A stretch of 64,000 nucleotides of DNA from Pseudomonas fluorescens. GTDB taxonomy: Bacteria > Pseudomonadota > Gammaproteobacteria > Pseudomonadales > Pseudomonadaceae. Made by a program: the position numbers and the translations under genes. The DNA is taken from contig NZ_MSDF01000016.1 in the NCBI RefSeq assembly GCF_002022275.1, positions 510,764 to 574,763 of the forward strand, read 5' to 3'. This document shows, one piece after another, positions 16,716 through 30,745 of the stretch (position 1 is its first letter; each line of letters begins with the position of its first letter). Below the pieces are notes generated by a model. The model did no database searches, was not told the origin of the DNA, and saw nothing but the letters and a program-made list of their open reading frames with translations.

Positions 16716-17729
16716 ATGCCAACGTTTTCGCAGCGTCACGTGTTGTTGCTGGTCAGTTGCATCATCATTTTCGGTGGATTACTGCTGGTCCTGCCGCTCA
16801 AGCTGCTGCCCAGCCTGCTGGCCGGCTTGTTGGTCTATGAACTGGTCAATATGCTCACCCCGCAACTGCAGCGCCTCATCGAAGGTCGGCGCGCGCGTTG
16901 GCTGGCGGTGGCTTTGCTCGGCACCCTGATCGTCAGCGTGCTGACCCTGATTTTTGCCGGCGCTATCAGCTTCCTGCTCCACGAAGCAGAAAACCCCGGG
17001 GCCTCCCTCGACAAATTCATGGGCGTGGTCGACCGCGCGCGCGGCCAGCTGCCGCCGTTCGTCGACGCCTACCTGCCCGCCAGCGCCGCCGAATTTCGCG
17101 TGGCCATCGGTGACTGGCTGAGCAAGCACCTGAGCGAACTGCAGCTGGTGGGCAAGGATGCCGCGCACATGTTCGTCACCTTGCTGATCGGCATGGTGCT
17201 TGGCGCAATCATCGCCCTGCAGCGCGTGCCCGACCTGACCAAACGCAAGCCCCTGGCTGCCGCCTTGTTCGACCGCCTGCACCTGCTGGTCCAGGCCTTT
17301 CGCAACATCGTCTTTGCCCAGATCAAAATCGCTGCGCTCAACACCGCCTTTACCGCGATCTTCCTGGCTGTGGTGCTGCCGCTGTGCGGGATTCACCTGC
17401 CGCTGACCAAAACCCTGATCGTGCTGACCTTCCTGCTCGGCCTGTTGCCGGTGATCGGCAACCTCATGTCCAACACGCTGATCACCATCGTCGCGCTGTC
17501 GCTGTCGATCTGGGTAGCCGTGGCGGCGCTGGGGTATTTGATCGTGATCCACAAGGTCGAGTACTTCCTCAACGCGCGGATTGTGGGCGGGCAGATCAGT
17601 GCCAAGTCGTGGGAATTGTTGTTAGCGATGCTGGTGTTTGAAGCCGCATTCGGCCTGCCGGGCGTGGTGGCGGGGCCGATTTACTATGCGTATCTCAAGA
17701 GTGAGCTGAAGCTCGGCGGGATGGTTTAA
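16716..17729 (+). CDS. AI-2E family transporter (PerM-like permease)
   Basis: Inner-membrane protein of 337 residues with about eight helices. The family pattern is seen as an N-terminal double helix, a long soluble segment rich in charged residues (about 90-150), and the C-terminal LLGLLPVIGNLMSNTLITIVAL and EAAFGLPGVVAGPIYYAYLKSEL motifs. The family was named for autoinducer-2 export but members also act as sodium/proton antiporters; the role here is unknown. Confidence 0.88.
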   Translation: MPTFSQRHVLLLVSCIIIFGGLLLVLPLKLLPSLLAGLLVYELVNMLTPQLQRLIEGRRARWLAVALLGTLIVSVLTLIFAGAISFLLHEAENPGASLDKFMGVVDRARGQLPPFVDAYLPASAAEFRVAIGDWLSKHLSELQLVGKDAAHMFVTLLIGMVLGAIIALQRVPDLTKRKPLAAALFDRLHLLVQAFRNIVFAQIKIAALNTAFTAIFLAVVLPLCGIHLPLTKTLIVLTFLLGLLPVIGNLMSNTLITIVALSLSIWVAVAALGYLIVIHKVEYFLNARIVGGQISAKSWELLLAMLVFEAAFGLPGVVAGPIYYAYLKSELKLGGMV

Positions 17730-17752
17730 GGCTTGATGTTGCCTGGGCTGAC

Positions 17753-17824
17753 GCCATCGCGGGCAAGCCCGGCTCCCACATTTGGAATGCATTCCAGTGT
17801 GGGAGCCGGGCTTGCCCGCGATAG
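17753..17824. repeat. REP/REPIN-type inverted repeat pair (CCGGGC subtype)
   Basis: Arms ATCGCGGGCAAGCCCGGCTC and GAGCCGGGCTTGCCCGCGAT, between the converging AI-2E permease and Hsp70-like genes. Confidence 0.85.
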
Positions 17825-17850
17825 GGGCGCCACGGTCTTTCAGCTAAAAC

Positions 17851-19119
17851 TCAGTAGCCGTACCGTTTGCTGGCCTCAATCGCCAGACCACTGCCAATAC
17901 TGCCAAAGATATTCCCTTCCACATGCCGCGCATTCGGCAGCATTGCCGAGATGCTGTGGCGCAGGGCCGGAATGCCGCTGGAACCACCGGTAAAGAACAC
18001 CGTGTCGACCTGATCGACCGTCACTGTTGCGTCGTTGAGCAGCTGCGTAACACTGCCGCGCACGCGCTCCAGCAGGCCATCGATCGCCGATTCAAACAGC
18101 GCGCGGCTAAGCTCCACGCTCAAACCCGGTTCCACCCGGTCGAGCAGCACATGGCGGCTGTCTTCGCGGGTCAGCTGGATCTTGGTTTCTTCCACTTCCA
18201 TCGCCAGCCAGTGGCCTGCGCGCTGTTCAATCAACTTGAACAGGCGGTCGATGCCGCCGGTGTCTTCGATGTCGTAGCGCATGCTGCCCAGGGCCAGCTG
18301 GGATTTTTGCGAGTACACCGAGTTGATCGTGTGCCAGGTGGCGAGGTTCATGTGGTGGCTGGTGGGCATGTAGGCACCGCTTTTCATGCGGCTGCCGTAG
18401 CCGAACAGCGGCATCATGCCTTGCAGGCTGAGCTGTTTGTCGAAGTCGGTCCCGCCGATGTGCACACCGCCGGTGGCGAGGATGTCGCTTTGGCGGTTGT
18501 CGTTGTGACGGCGGTCCGGGCTCAGGCGCACCAGCGAGAAGTCAGACGTACCCCCGCCGATGTCGACGATCAGTACCAGCTCTTCTTTCTGGATGGTCGA
18601 CTCGTAGTCGAAGGCCGCCGCAATCGGTTCGTACTGGAACGAGATGTCCTTGAAGCCGATCTTGCGCGCCACATCCACCAGGGTGTTTTCCGCTTCCTGG
18701 TCGGCCATCGGGTCGTCATCGACGAAAAACACCGGACGGCCCAGCACCACTTCTTCGAATTCACGGCCGGCGTTGGCTTCGGCGCGGCTCTTGAGCTGGC
18801 CGATAAACAGCGCCAGCAGGTCGGTGAACGGCATCGCGGTGCCGAGCACGCTGGTGTCGTGCTTGATCAGCTTGGAACCCAACAGGCTCTTGAGCGAGCG
18901 CATCAACCGGCCTTCGTAGTTTTCCAGGTACTCGTGCAGCGCCAGGCGACCGTAGACCGGGCGGCGCTCCTCGAAGTTGAAGAACACCACTGACGGCAAG
19001 GTGATCTTGTCGTCCTCCAGCGCGATAAGCGTTTCCATGCCGGGACGAATCCAGCCGACGGTGGAGTTGGACGTGCCAAAGTCGATACCGCAGGCACGGG
19101 CTGGGGATGGGTTTTCCAT
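17851..19119 (-). CDS. yegD: Hsp70 family protein (YegD-like)
   Basis: Actin/Hsp70-fold ATPase of 422 residues, consisting mostly of the nucleotide-binding domain and lacking a full substrate-binding domain. Phosphate-1 motif is GIDFGTSNSTVGW, the phosphate-2 motif LVLIVDIGGGTSDFSL, and the adenosine motif FFTGGSSGIPALR. Such short Hsp70s are chaperone-like proteins of unclear clients. The ATG at 19119 was chosen because the GIDFG motif then starts about 11 residues in, as usual. Divergent from the DnaJ-like gene. Confidence 0.9.
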   Translation of the reverse strand: MENPSPARACGIDFGTSNSTVGWIRPGMETLIALEDDKITLPSVVFFNFEERRPVYGRLALHEYLENYEGRLMRSLKSLLGSKLIKHDTSVLGTAMPFTDLLALFIGQLKSRAEANAGREFEEVVLGRPVFFVDDDPMADQEAENTLVDVARKIGFKDISFQYEPIAAAFDYESTIQKEELVLIVDIGGGTSDFSLVRLSPDRRHNDNRQSDILATGGVHIGGTDFDKQLSLQGMMPLFGYGSRMKSGAYMPTSHHMNLATWHTINSVYSQKSQLALGSMRYDIEDTGGIDRLFKLIEQRAGHWLAMEVEETKIQLTREDSRHVLLDRVEPGLSVELSRALFESAIDGLLERVRGSVTQLLNDATVTVDQVDTVFFTGGSSGIPALRHSISAMLPNARHVEGNIFGSIGSGLAIEASKRYGY

Positions 19120-19204
19120 GACAATCAGGTTCCGGTTGAAAAACGGCCGCGCAGTGTATGCCAGTCGAGGGCGGATGCGTAGGCCGACCATCCGTTAAAT
19201 CGTG

Positions 19205-19232
19205 CTTGAAACCTGGGGATTTGCCCCCACAT
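19205..19232 (+). promoter_or_regulatory. Sigma-32 (RpoH)-type promoter for the DnaJ-like gene
   Basis: A perfect CTTGAAA -35 (19205-19211) is followed 13 bases later by CCCCACAT (19225-19232), close to the CCCCATNT -10 of heat-shock promoters. It would start transcription near 19240, leaving a leader of about 120 bases before the J-domain gene at 19359. Confidence 0.6.
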
Positions 19233-19358
19233 CTGCTGCATACGGCAAGCGCCGATAACACGTTGACGCACCCCCCAGGCCACATCACTCAACAAGTGCA
19301 ATGCAGCGCACGTTGTGCCCCGGGCTGTGCGATCCCGATTTAGGAGGCTGAACCGCCG

Positions 19359-20300
19359 ATGGATTTCAAAGATTACTACAAGATATTGGGTGTTGAGCCG
19401 AGCGCCGATGACAAGGAAATCAAGGCCGCCTATCGCAAGCTCGCACGCAAATATCATCCGGATGTGAGCAAGGAAAAAGACGCCGAAGAGAAATTCAAGG
19501 ACGCGTCCGAAGCCTATGAAGCGCTTAAAAGCGCCGATAAGCGCGCCGAATACGACGAACTGCGCAAATACGGCCAGCATGGCCAGCCGTTCCAGGGGCC
19601 ACCGGGCTGGCAGAGCCGTGGCGGTTTTGGCGGCGGCGGCCATGATCAGGGCGATTTCTCGGACTTCTTCAGCTCGATCTTCGGCTCGCGCGGCGGCGGT
19701 TTTGACGGCGGTCAGCGCCGTCCTGCCGGGCGTAAGGGCCAGGACGTTGAAATGCAGCTGACCGTGGCGCTCGAAGAGACGCTGTCCACCGAGTCCAAGC
19801 AGATCAGCTTCCAGGTGCCGCAATACGACGCCTCGGGCCGGCATGTCAGCAACACCACCAAGAGCCTGAACGTGAAGATCCCCGCCGGCGTGGCCGACGG
19901 TGAACGCATCCGCCTCAAGGCGCAGGGTGCGCCGGGGATTGGCGGTGGAGCCAATGGCGATCTGTACCTGATCATCAAGTTTGCTACCCATTCGAAGTTT
20001 GAAGTGGAGGGCGAAAACCTGGTGATCACCCTGCCGCTGGCGCCGTGGGAACTGGCGCTGGGCGCAGAAGTGGCGGTGCCGACGTTGACCGGCAAGATCA
20101 ACCTCAAGGTGCCCGCCGGCAGTCAGAACGGCCAGCGCATGCGTGCCAAGGGTCACGGTTTGCTGAATAAGGCCGGGGAGCGCGGCTTCCTGTACATCCT
20201 GCTCAAGGCCGTGATGCCTAAACACGCAGATGAGGAGACCGTCGCCCTGTGGCAGGAATTGTCCAAAAAGGCCGCGTTCAACCCCCGGGAACACTTCTGA
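19359..20300 (+). CDS. cbpA: DnaJ-like co-chaperone, CbpA type
   Basis: Type II J-protein of 313 residues. The J domain (1-70) has the HPD tripeptide in YHPDVSK, followed by a Gly/Phe-rich linker ([16 protein letters not shown], about 80-125) and the two beta-rich client-binding domains beginning [16 protein letters not shown]. No cysteine-rich zinc finger, which separates it from DnaJ and points to CbpA. It would stimulate DnaK. AGGAGG precedes the ATG, and a heat-shock-type promoter is visible upstream. Confidence 0.93.
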   Translation: MDFKDYYKILGVEPSADDKEIKAAYRKLARKYHPDVSKEKDAEEKFKDASEAYEALKSADKRAEYDELRKYGQHGQPFQGPPGWQSRGGFGGGGHDQGDFSDFFSSIFGSRGGGFDGGQRRPAGRKGQDVEMQLTVALEETLSTESKQISFQVPQYDASGRHVSNTTKSLNVKIPAGVADGERIRLKAQGAPGIGGGANGDLYLIIKFATHSKFEVEGENLVITLPLAPWELALGAEVAVPTLTGKINLKVPAGSQNGQRMRAKGHGLLNKAGERGFLYILLKAVMPKHADEETVALWQELSKKAAFNPREHF

Positions 20301-20311
20301 AAATAGGCGCC

Positions 20312-20333
20312 CGGCGCTAACTATCTAGCGCTG
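20312..20333 (+). terminator. Weak hairpin after cbpA
   Basis: CGGCGCTA / TAGCGCTG (8 bp with one wobble, six-base loop) directly after the cbpA stop, followed by TTCCCCTT and not by a clean U-tract. It may attenuate and not fully stop transcription into the effector gene 85 bases downstream. Confidence 0.4.
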
Positions 20334-20342
20334 TTCCCCTTG

Positions 20343-20393
20343 TCGGCCATGATGTGCTGACGCTCCATTTGAAAGGAGCGACATCATGGCCGA
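20343..20393 (+). promoter_or_regulatory. Hairpin sequestering the SD and start codon of the NEL effector gene
   Basis: A perfect 13-bp outer stem (TCGGCCATGATGT, 20343-20355, with 20381-20393) encloses, after a five-base left bulge (GCTGA), a perfect 6-bp inner stem (CGCTCC 20361-20366 with GGAGCG 20375-20380) and an eight-base loop. The Shine-Dalgarno GGAG lies in the inner stem and the ATG (20386) in the outer stem, so translation initiation should be blocked unless the structure is opened. Confidence 0.75.
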
Positions 20394-23300
20394 TCTCTTG
20401 TCCGGCGCCCTGCCGGCAGCGACCCGAAGCATCCACCGCAACTACCTGGAACAGGCCACGCCTGCCTGGCTGATTGACGCCACGTCGGCCCGCCGCGCCC
20501 AACTCAAAAAGGCTCCAGCGCAATTGCCGGCCTGGTTCCTGCGTGCCACCGCGCAACAACAGCGGGCACTGAATGAAAAATTCACCGCCAGCTTTAAACA
20601 ACAAACCGTACTCGATAAGGCAATGGCACGGCTGCAGGACATTGATGCGTTTGCCGAGCCCTTGCTGGTCAAGGCGCTGCAGGAACAGTTCCAGGTGAAG
20701 CTGGACGTCCATCAAACGCTGCTGCAATTGCATAAACCTGTAGAGGTCGAGCAGGTTGGCGTGACCTTTCGCACCTATGAAATCATGCGCTTGCCCTTGC
20801 TGCAGGCCGCCTTGCATAACTTTGAAGCCCGCGAGTGTGAGCCGGGGGCTTTTCTGGCTTCGTCGGGGTTTATTACCCAAGGCACGTTGGCGGGTAAAAC
20901 CGTGCCGGTCAGCACCCTGTTGACGGTGCCGCAATTCACCGCGCTGTGCCGCTCGCTGGACATCGGAGCGAAGTATCAACGTTACCTCAACGACTTCTTG
21001 CGTGGCGCAGACCCTGTCGCAGAACAGGTGATGCGGCAGCGGTTTACCCGTGCGCGCAAGGCCGACCTGGCGGCGTCGGCGGAGCAGGCGTTGCTCACCA
21101 AGGACATTGAACCGGCGGACTACCAGATGATCGTTTCGGTCATCAATGGCGAAACAAACCCCAGGATGGGGAAAAAGCAGGTGTGGTTCCAAGACCTTGG
21201 GCTGATGAAAAAGCGCATGACCGGCTGCGTGGCGTTTGTTATCTGCGAAAAATACCGCTACGCCGATGAACTGATTCTCTACATCCCCCATGACCCGCAT
21301 CACCCTTTGAAGCGCTACACCTGGCCGCAGATGCAGGCGATGTTCAAGCAGCGATTTACGGCTCGCGATACCCCGGACCCGGGTGATGGCAGCCCGACGG
21401 CCTATCAGCGGTTTTTCAGCCAGTTTGTCGGTTACGGCGACCTTCCCGCGTACTTCAATGAACTCAACGAATCGGTTCCAGCGTCGGAAGCGATTGCCAG
21501 CAAGGCGCCCTATTCACCGTTGCTCGTGTCGGTGATCAACGGCTTCAACCCGTTTTCGGCGTTTACTCCGGTGCTTGATCTACCGCCGGACCCGCCGCCG
21601 ACACAGCGGCCCAACATGGACCCTTTCCTGAATGCGATCACGCTGACGCGCAAAGGTCACGGTATCTGGGCGGACAATATCGACCTGTGGGATTACCTCT
21701 TCGAGCAGCACCGCGACAAGCTGTTTGCCGATGCCCGTCGCCACGCGGTGCCTACCGCGGATGTCGACGCACGTGTGCGCTCCGAGAAGTTCGCCAAACT
21801 GCTTGGCATCGGCTTGCTGGCCTTGAACGTGGTGTCCATGTTCGTGCCGGTGCTGGGGGAGGTGATGATGGTCGTGATGGCCGGCCAACTGCTCTACGAA
21901 ACCCTGGAGGGCAGTATCGAATGGAGTGAGGGCGATCGCCGTGCTGCCAAGGCGCACCTGGTAGACGTTGCTGAAAACCTGGCGTTTCTGGCAGTCATGG
22001 CGGTGGGCGGCAAAGTCCTTTCCAGGGTCATTGCCACCCAGCCTGAACCGCTGATCGAGGACCTTGATCCGGTGGCTCTGCCCAACGGCCAGAAACGTTT
22101 GTGGCGTGCCGACCTGGCCGGTTATGAAAGCGCGGTCACCTTGCCGGCTGACGTTATGGCCAACCCACAGGGTGAATACCAGCATGCGGGCAAGAGCTAC
22201 ATCCGTCAGTCAGGCAAGCTGTTTGAAAAAACCTTAGATGCGTCCCTCAATCGGTGGCGCATTCGGCATCCCACTGACCCCCAGGCTTATCAGCCGCTGC
22301 TGAGTCACAACGGCGCCGGGGCCTGGCGGCATACGCTGGAACGGCCGCTGACCTGGGACCGCACCACCCTGATGCGGCGCATGGGGCCTGCCGTCGACCG
22401 GTTTACCGACGAGCAGTTGCTGCAGATCGCTACTATCAGCGGTACCCGCGATAGCGCATTGCGCAAGATGCATCTGGATGATGCGCCGCCGCCGCCGGTG
22501 TTGGCCGACACGCTGCGGTTGTTCAAGGCGGAGCAGGATGTGGCACACGTCATCGAACAGATAGGCAGTGGCCATGCGGTCGATGAACGTTATCTCTATA
22601 CCTTGCCGTTGGTGACTGAAATGCCGCGCTGGCCAGTGGGGCGGGTGCTCGAAGTGTTTGATGAGCCGAGTCTTACTGGGCCGTCTCAGCGCTACGGTGT
22701 CGAGCGGCTGTTCCACGGGGTAAAGCTCAAGCCGCCGATTCGCATCAGCCGCGCAGACGTGCTGGCGAACAAATTGCCTGCGCATGTTCTTGGCGCACTT
22801 GATGAGTCGGAAGTGGTTGGCCTGCTGGGCAATGAACCGGCGCGTGTGCGAAGCAACCGTCCTCAGGAATTTCGCAGGCAAATTGCCGATTACGCGCGCA
22901 CCCGCCAACCCGCGCTCTTCGACAGTCTTTATGCCGGCACTGAAAAGCCTTCCGTCATGGTCGCCAAGTTGCAACGCTTGCATCCAGGCCTCAGCGAGCA
23001 TGCCGCGCAAAGCGTGCTGGATGAAGCCAGTATCGAGCAGCTGGAACGGCTGTACACCACCGGACGCGCGCCCTTGGCGATGCAGGAGCACGCCCGTTGG
23101 TACATCCTTCAGGGCCGTTTGGGGCGAGCCTATACAGGCCTGCACATGGAAAATATGCTCAGCGCCGACAGCAAGCGCCTGGCTCTGCACACCTTGGGCA
23201 AACTACCAGGCTGGCCGCAGGATGTACGCCTGGAGAACCGTGAAGGCAGCATCGCGGGTGTTTTGCTGGACAGCATTGGCCCCGAGACCGCGAGGCATCA

Positions 23301-26219
23301 TAAGTACCTGGTCAAGCGAGGGCCGAGTTATCAGGCGTTCAATGACCGCGGTGAGGCCCTCACCTTACGGGTCAGCAGAACCGAACTGATGACGGGGCAA
23401 TTGCCGGCACGCATCGCGCGTTTTCTGAGTGAACCGCAGATGGATGCACTGGTGGGGCGCTATACGTCGCGTTTGCCGGCTGAGCGTATTGCTGCGGTTC
23501 AGAAGAAACTGCAGGAACAAGCGGTGCTGGTCCGAGCGCGTCTGATGCGCAGTTTGTACACCGAGCAGCAGCCAATGACTGACGCGGCGGTCACGTTGAT
23601 TCAGCGTGATTTCAAACGCCTGCCCACGTTGATGGTGCGCGAGATGCTGGCCCAGGCGACGCCTCAGGAACGGGCGACTCTCGACGGTACCGGACGTATT
23701 CCATTGACCCTCGCCCAGCGGGCGCGCTTGCTGCAGCAGGACGTGCGGTTGAGCCTGGCCTACGAAGGGCTCTACCTCGACGGGATGGCGGACCAGGACA
23801 CCGAAGCCCTGGTGCTCAACACCCTCGGGCGTTTGCCTGGCTGGACCGACAATGTGCGCCTGGAAGTGCGCGAAGGCGGCCAAGGTGGTGCACTGCGCGC
23901 CAGTTTTGGGCCCGACGACGCCGCTGAGCGCAAGGTGTTGGTGCGCGTTGGGGACGCTCGTTATCAGGCCCGCAATGAGCGCGACGAGCATTTGCACGGC
24001 GTCGATGACCTCTACGCCTCCCTGCAACATGCCTTGCCCGACCGGCATCGTCAGGCGCTGGGGCTGCCGCATGTCGGACAGGGCGCACAGCTCAAGCAAG
24101 CGATCATTGCCCATGCATTGCCTCGCGAACAATTACGTACCGTGCTGAAGATGCAGTCACCCGTGCAACCCTTGTTCAAACTGCCGTCACGTTGGGTCGA
24201 TGGCCGCATTGGCTACCCCTTGAGTGGTCAAGGACGCTACACGCAAGAGGTGACGATCAGGCGCCGGGTACATAAGCTATTTCCAGCTATGACCGAGGCC
24301 CACCTGAATAAATTTTTGCAGGGGCGCGACCTCGAAGACGATTCCTGGCTGCTGGCGCTGGAACAAGAATTCGCACAACTGGACGTCGTGTTGAGCCAGT
24401 GGATGTGGGATAACAGCCCCGGCCGGCGTGTGCTGAGCGTGCGTCGCAACATCTCTAAAACCATCCGGGCCGCATGGAGAAACAGCAGCGCTCGATGGGA
24501 CGTTGATGCGCGTGGAGCTTATCGTGGGCAAGCCATAGAGTTCAGTGACCGACGTATCGGCCGCGAGCTGGCAACCCTGCCCGCGTTGCCGGGGAATTTT
24601 GATCACGTCACTGGCGTGTCGTTGTCTGATATCGGGCTGACCGAGGAAGGTACAGCCTTTCTGGCGACATTCCGTCGCCTGCGTGCGCTGGACCTGTCGG
24701 ACAATGACCTCACGCAGTTGCCCAAGGTGCTGGAGCAGTTGCCGCACCTGGAGCATCTGGCTCTGGAAAACAACGAGATCGTCCTGACCCCCGAGGCAGT
24801 TGCAGTGTTGAGGGCGCAGACGCGTTTGAACTATCTCTTCCTTGACGGTAACCCGTTGGGTCTGACCCCCGATATTGGTCGCATGGGTCAGTTGAATATG
24901 CTGACGCTGGCTGGCTGCGAGTTGAGACAGTGGCCCGTGGGCATTTTCGGGCAACAGAGGCCGCGAGAATTCCAACTGGATTTGACCTACAACGAGCTCA
25001 CCGAGATACCGGATGTCGCGCCGGGCTCCGAGCGCGCGCAAGTGCTTGCCAGAACCATCGTGAGCCGTGAACAGGTGTCGCCTCAAGTACTGGCGAGCCT
25101 GATGCTCTATATCGAGTCAGTGGGGCTGGACCCAGAGCGTAATTTCCCGCCACGTGGCAAGCACGACAGCGTGCGCTGGAAGGCAGGCTTGACTGATGAG
25201 CAATGGCTGGCAAAGCAACCTGCCTGGGATGCACTTGAAGCGGCGCCGAAGTCTGAACCGTTTTTCGATGAGTTGCGCAAGTTAAGCACGTCCTCTGATA
25301 CCGAAGACCCGGAGTACAGCCTCCTGCTGACGGCCAAAGTCTGGCGGATGCTGGAGGCGATGGCGCAATACGCAACACTGCGAAAACGCCTGTTTCGCAT
25401 GGCGTTGGCGCCGACGACGTGTGTGGATGCCGGCGCGCAGCTGTTCAATGCGATGGGGGTTGAGATTCTGCTGCAGGAAGCGCTGGCGATCCCTGATGAG
25501 CCGCTGCGCACCCGCACACTCCTGGAATTAGCGATCGGCCGGTCGCGCCTAACCAGATTGAGCAAAATCGCCGGCGGTCGGATTGATCAGCTCATGGCTC
25601 AAGGGCGCGTCGCCCCGCGCTTCGATGGGGACGGGTACTTGATTCCCCAGTACGACGAGCAGGGGAATTTGCGTGCAACATTTGACGAAGTGGAGATCCA
25701 CTTGGCGTATGCCACGCAATTGGCGGACCCGCTGGCGCTGCCCTGGCAGTCACGCAGCATGAAATTCCCGGAATCGGATGTCACCGAGGAGCACTTGGAG
25801 ATTGCCTACAAAAGCATTGCCGATTTCGAGCGTGGCGAGCTGCTGATTGATCAGATCCATGAACAGCCGTTCTGGACCAACTATATCCAAGTATCTTTTG
25901 GTGATGCCTTCCAGGCTGCTAGAAACAAAATCGAGGCAATCACGGACTTGCAGATGGCGCAGCGGCAGTGGAGCGAAAACGGGCGCCTGAACGCACAGGA
26001 AAAACAGGCACTGCGCGATACGATCACCACGGCGGGGCGGATATTGGGTAAGTCGGCTGAGCAGATCCGCGAAGGCGTGGTCATGGATAACGCGCAATAT
26101 GATGAAGAAATGGAGGCGCTGGCCGTTGAGTTCACGAATGTTCCGACCACGCTGACGCGCCAGCAACTCGCCAGGTTCCCGCAACAGGCCCTGGCGCCCT
26201 GGTCGCCAGGGTTATTGGG

Positions 26220-26235
<16 letters not shown>
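20386..26235 (+). CDS. NEL-type E3 ubiquitin ligase effector with leucine-rich repeats
   Basis: Protein of 1949 residues. The N-terminal ~1350 residues resemble the large dermonecrotic-toxin-like (DUF6543) region of Pseudomonas effectors, with two hydrophobic segments at about 468-500 and 525-545. Residues ~1415-1544 hold leucine-rich repeats ([44 protein letters not shown]). The C-terminal ~1590-1930 matches the NEL domain of IpaH/SspH ligases, with the catalytic Cys1679 in [20 protein letters not shown] (the CxD motif). NEL ligases attach ubiquitin to host proteins, so a eukaryotic target is implied. No signal peptide and no secretion genes nearby. Two related ~85-residue blocks (about 917-1000 and 1127-1210) show an internal duplication. 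AAAGGAG seven bases before the ATG is hairpin-locked. The 3' end overlaps convergent ureC by 16 bases. Confidence 0.88.
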
Positions 26236-27920
<1,685 letters not shown>

Positions 27921-27960
27921 CTGTGTGTACCCTGAGAAATTTGTGTTGAATGTGAGACCG

Positions 27961-28028
27961 CTATCGCAGGCAAGCCAGCTCCCACAGGGGAACGCATTCC
28001 AACTGTGGGAGCTGGCTTGCCTGCGATG
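27961..28028. repeat. REP/REPIN-type inverted repeat pair between ureB and ureC
   Basis: Arms CTATCGCAGGCAAGCCAGCT and AGCTGGCTTGCCTGCGATGA inside the urease operon, 6 bases after ureB and 40 before ureC. Likely stabilises or trims the polycistronic mRNA. Confidence 0.88.
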
Positions 28029-28033
28029 AGGCC

Positions 28034-29387
<1,354 letters not shown>

Positions 29388-29396
29388 GGCCGGGCC

Positions 29397-29699
29397 TCAC
29401 GCGATCGGCTGGTGAACGGTGACCAGCTTGGTACCGTCGGGGAAGGTGGCTTCCACCTGGATGTCCGGGATCATTTCCGGGATGCCTTCCATCACCTGCT
29501 CACGGCTGAGCAGGGTGGTGCCGAAGTGCATCAGGTCGGCCACGGTACGGCCATCGCGGGCGCCTTCCATCAGGGCGGCGGAGATGTAGGCGATGGTCTC
29601 CGGGTAGTTGAGCTTAACGCCACGCGCCAGGCGGCGCTCGGCGACCAGGCCTGCGGTGAAGATCAGCAGCTTGTCTTTTTCCCGTGGGGTCAAATCCAT
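29397..29699 (-). CDS. ureA: Urease subunit gamma UreA
   Basis: Small structural urease subunit of 100 residues with the typical start [38 protein letters not shown] and the [18 protein letters not shown] tail. It follows ureD after a REP pair and precedes the two acetyltransferases by nine bases. Confidence 0.97.
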
Positions 29700-29748
29700 G
29701 GTTCAAGGTCTCTCATAAACAGCATTCTTAAAAACAACGAAGATCCGA

Positions 29749-29850
29749 TGTGGGAGCGGGCTTGTGTGGGAGCTGGCTTGCCTGCGATGGCATCAACTCA
29801 GTGTCCTGTTTAACCGAGTCGTCTGCATCGCAGGCAAGCCAGCTCCCACA
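29749..29850. repeat. Compound REP element between ureD and ureA
   Basis: A doubled left side (TGTGGGAGCGGGCTTG then TGTGGGAGCTGGCTTGCCTG) and a single right arm GCATCGCAGGCAAGCCAGCT. Resembles the compound elements at 16508 and 60705 but with the duplication on one side only. Confidence 0.8.
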
Positions 29851-29874
29851 GAGGGCAGGTTCCACTTCAAATCT

Positions 29875-30714
29875 TCATGTGCTCCAGATTCTTGGTGCTA
29901 CGGCCTCTCGGCCCAGTACGGCCGGTCGCAAAAGCCGCCATAAATCAATCAACCAACCCCGAGCATGCAACGCCTCGCTGGCCAGACAACGGGCCACCAG
30001 CAGGCCCGGCAATTGGGTCAGGTCACCGCGCACCGCGTGGGGCAGGTTGCGACACTGCTCAAGCAATTCAGGCTCGATATCACCGGTCAGCAGCAACGTG
30101 GCAAACACCGGCTGGCCGTCCAGCCCGATCGGCGAGTCGAGCAAACCGTCGGCGCCTACAATGCGCTGGCGCTCATGCCAGAGCAACTGGCCGTCGCGGC
30201 GAATGTCCAGGTGCGATTGAAAGTGGCCGAGGTCGAAACGCTCGCCGCTGGCCGGGCGGCCGAGTGCGACCACGTCCCAGTAGAACAGGCGGGCATCGCC
30301 CTGCAGATCAATGCGCGTGGTGAGTTCGGCCTGGGCGGCGCTGAAGACGATGGTTTCCTGGGGCAGCCATTCCAGCGTGGCGCCGGCTTCCACGCTCAGT
30401 TCGAGCTGCTGAAACGCCGGGCCGTTGGCGCGGTACCACTTGGCCGCGCCGGGGCTGGTCAACTGGGCCCAGGCCCCGGCGCCGACGTGGGCGCTGATGT
30501 TCAGGCGATCGCCGCCGGCAATGCCGCCTGGCGGGTGCACGATGATGTGCTGGCACACCTCGGGGCCTTCGGCGTACAGGTGCTTTTGCACCCGCAGCGG
30601 GCCGAGGTGGCGGCGCATGACCGGGCGCGTGGTGTCGCCGAAACGCGCGTAGCCGAGTTCCAGCTCGGCGTGCCAGCTGGGGGTGAACAGGGCGGGGGAA
30701 ACGGGCAGGTTCAT
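29875..30714 (-). CDS. ureD: Urease accessory protein UreD
   Basis: Scaffold protein of 279 residues that binds apo-urease and, with UreF and UreG, receives nickel. It has the family blocks [52 protein letters not shown] and [12 protein letters not shown]. It directly follows urtE with 31 bases between, so urea import and urease maturation appear co-transcribed. Confidence 0.95.
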   Translation of the reverse strand: MNLPVSPALFTPSWHAELELGYARFGDTTRPVMRRHLGPLRVQKHLYAEGPEVCQHIIVHPPGGIAGGDRLNISAHVGAGAWAQLTSPGAAKWYRANGPAFQQLELSVEAGATLEWLPQETIVFSAAQAELTTRIDLQGDARLFYWDVVALGRPASGERFDLGHFQSHLDIRRDGQLLWHERQRIVGADGLLDSPIGLDGQPVFATLLLTGDIEPELLEQCRNLPHAVRGDLTQLPGLLVARCLASEALHARGWLIDLWRLLRPAVLGREAVAPRIWST

Positions 30715-30745
30715 GGTTCAGTGCTTTTCGTCAGGACGCTACAGA

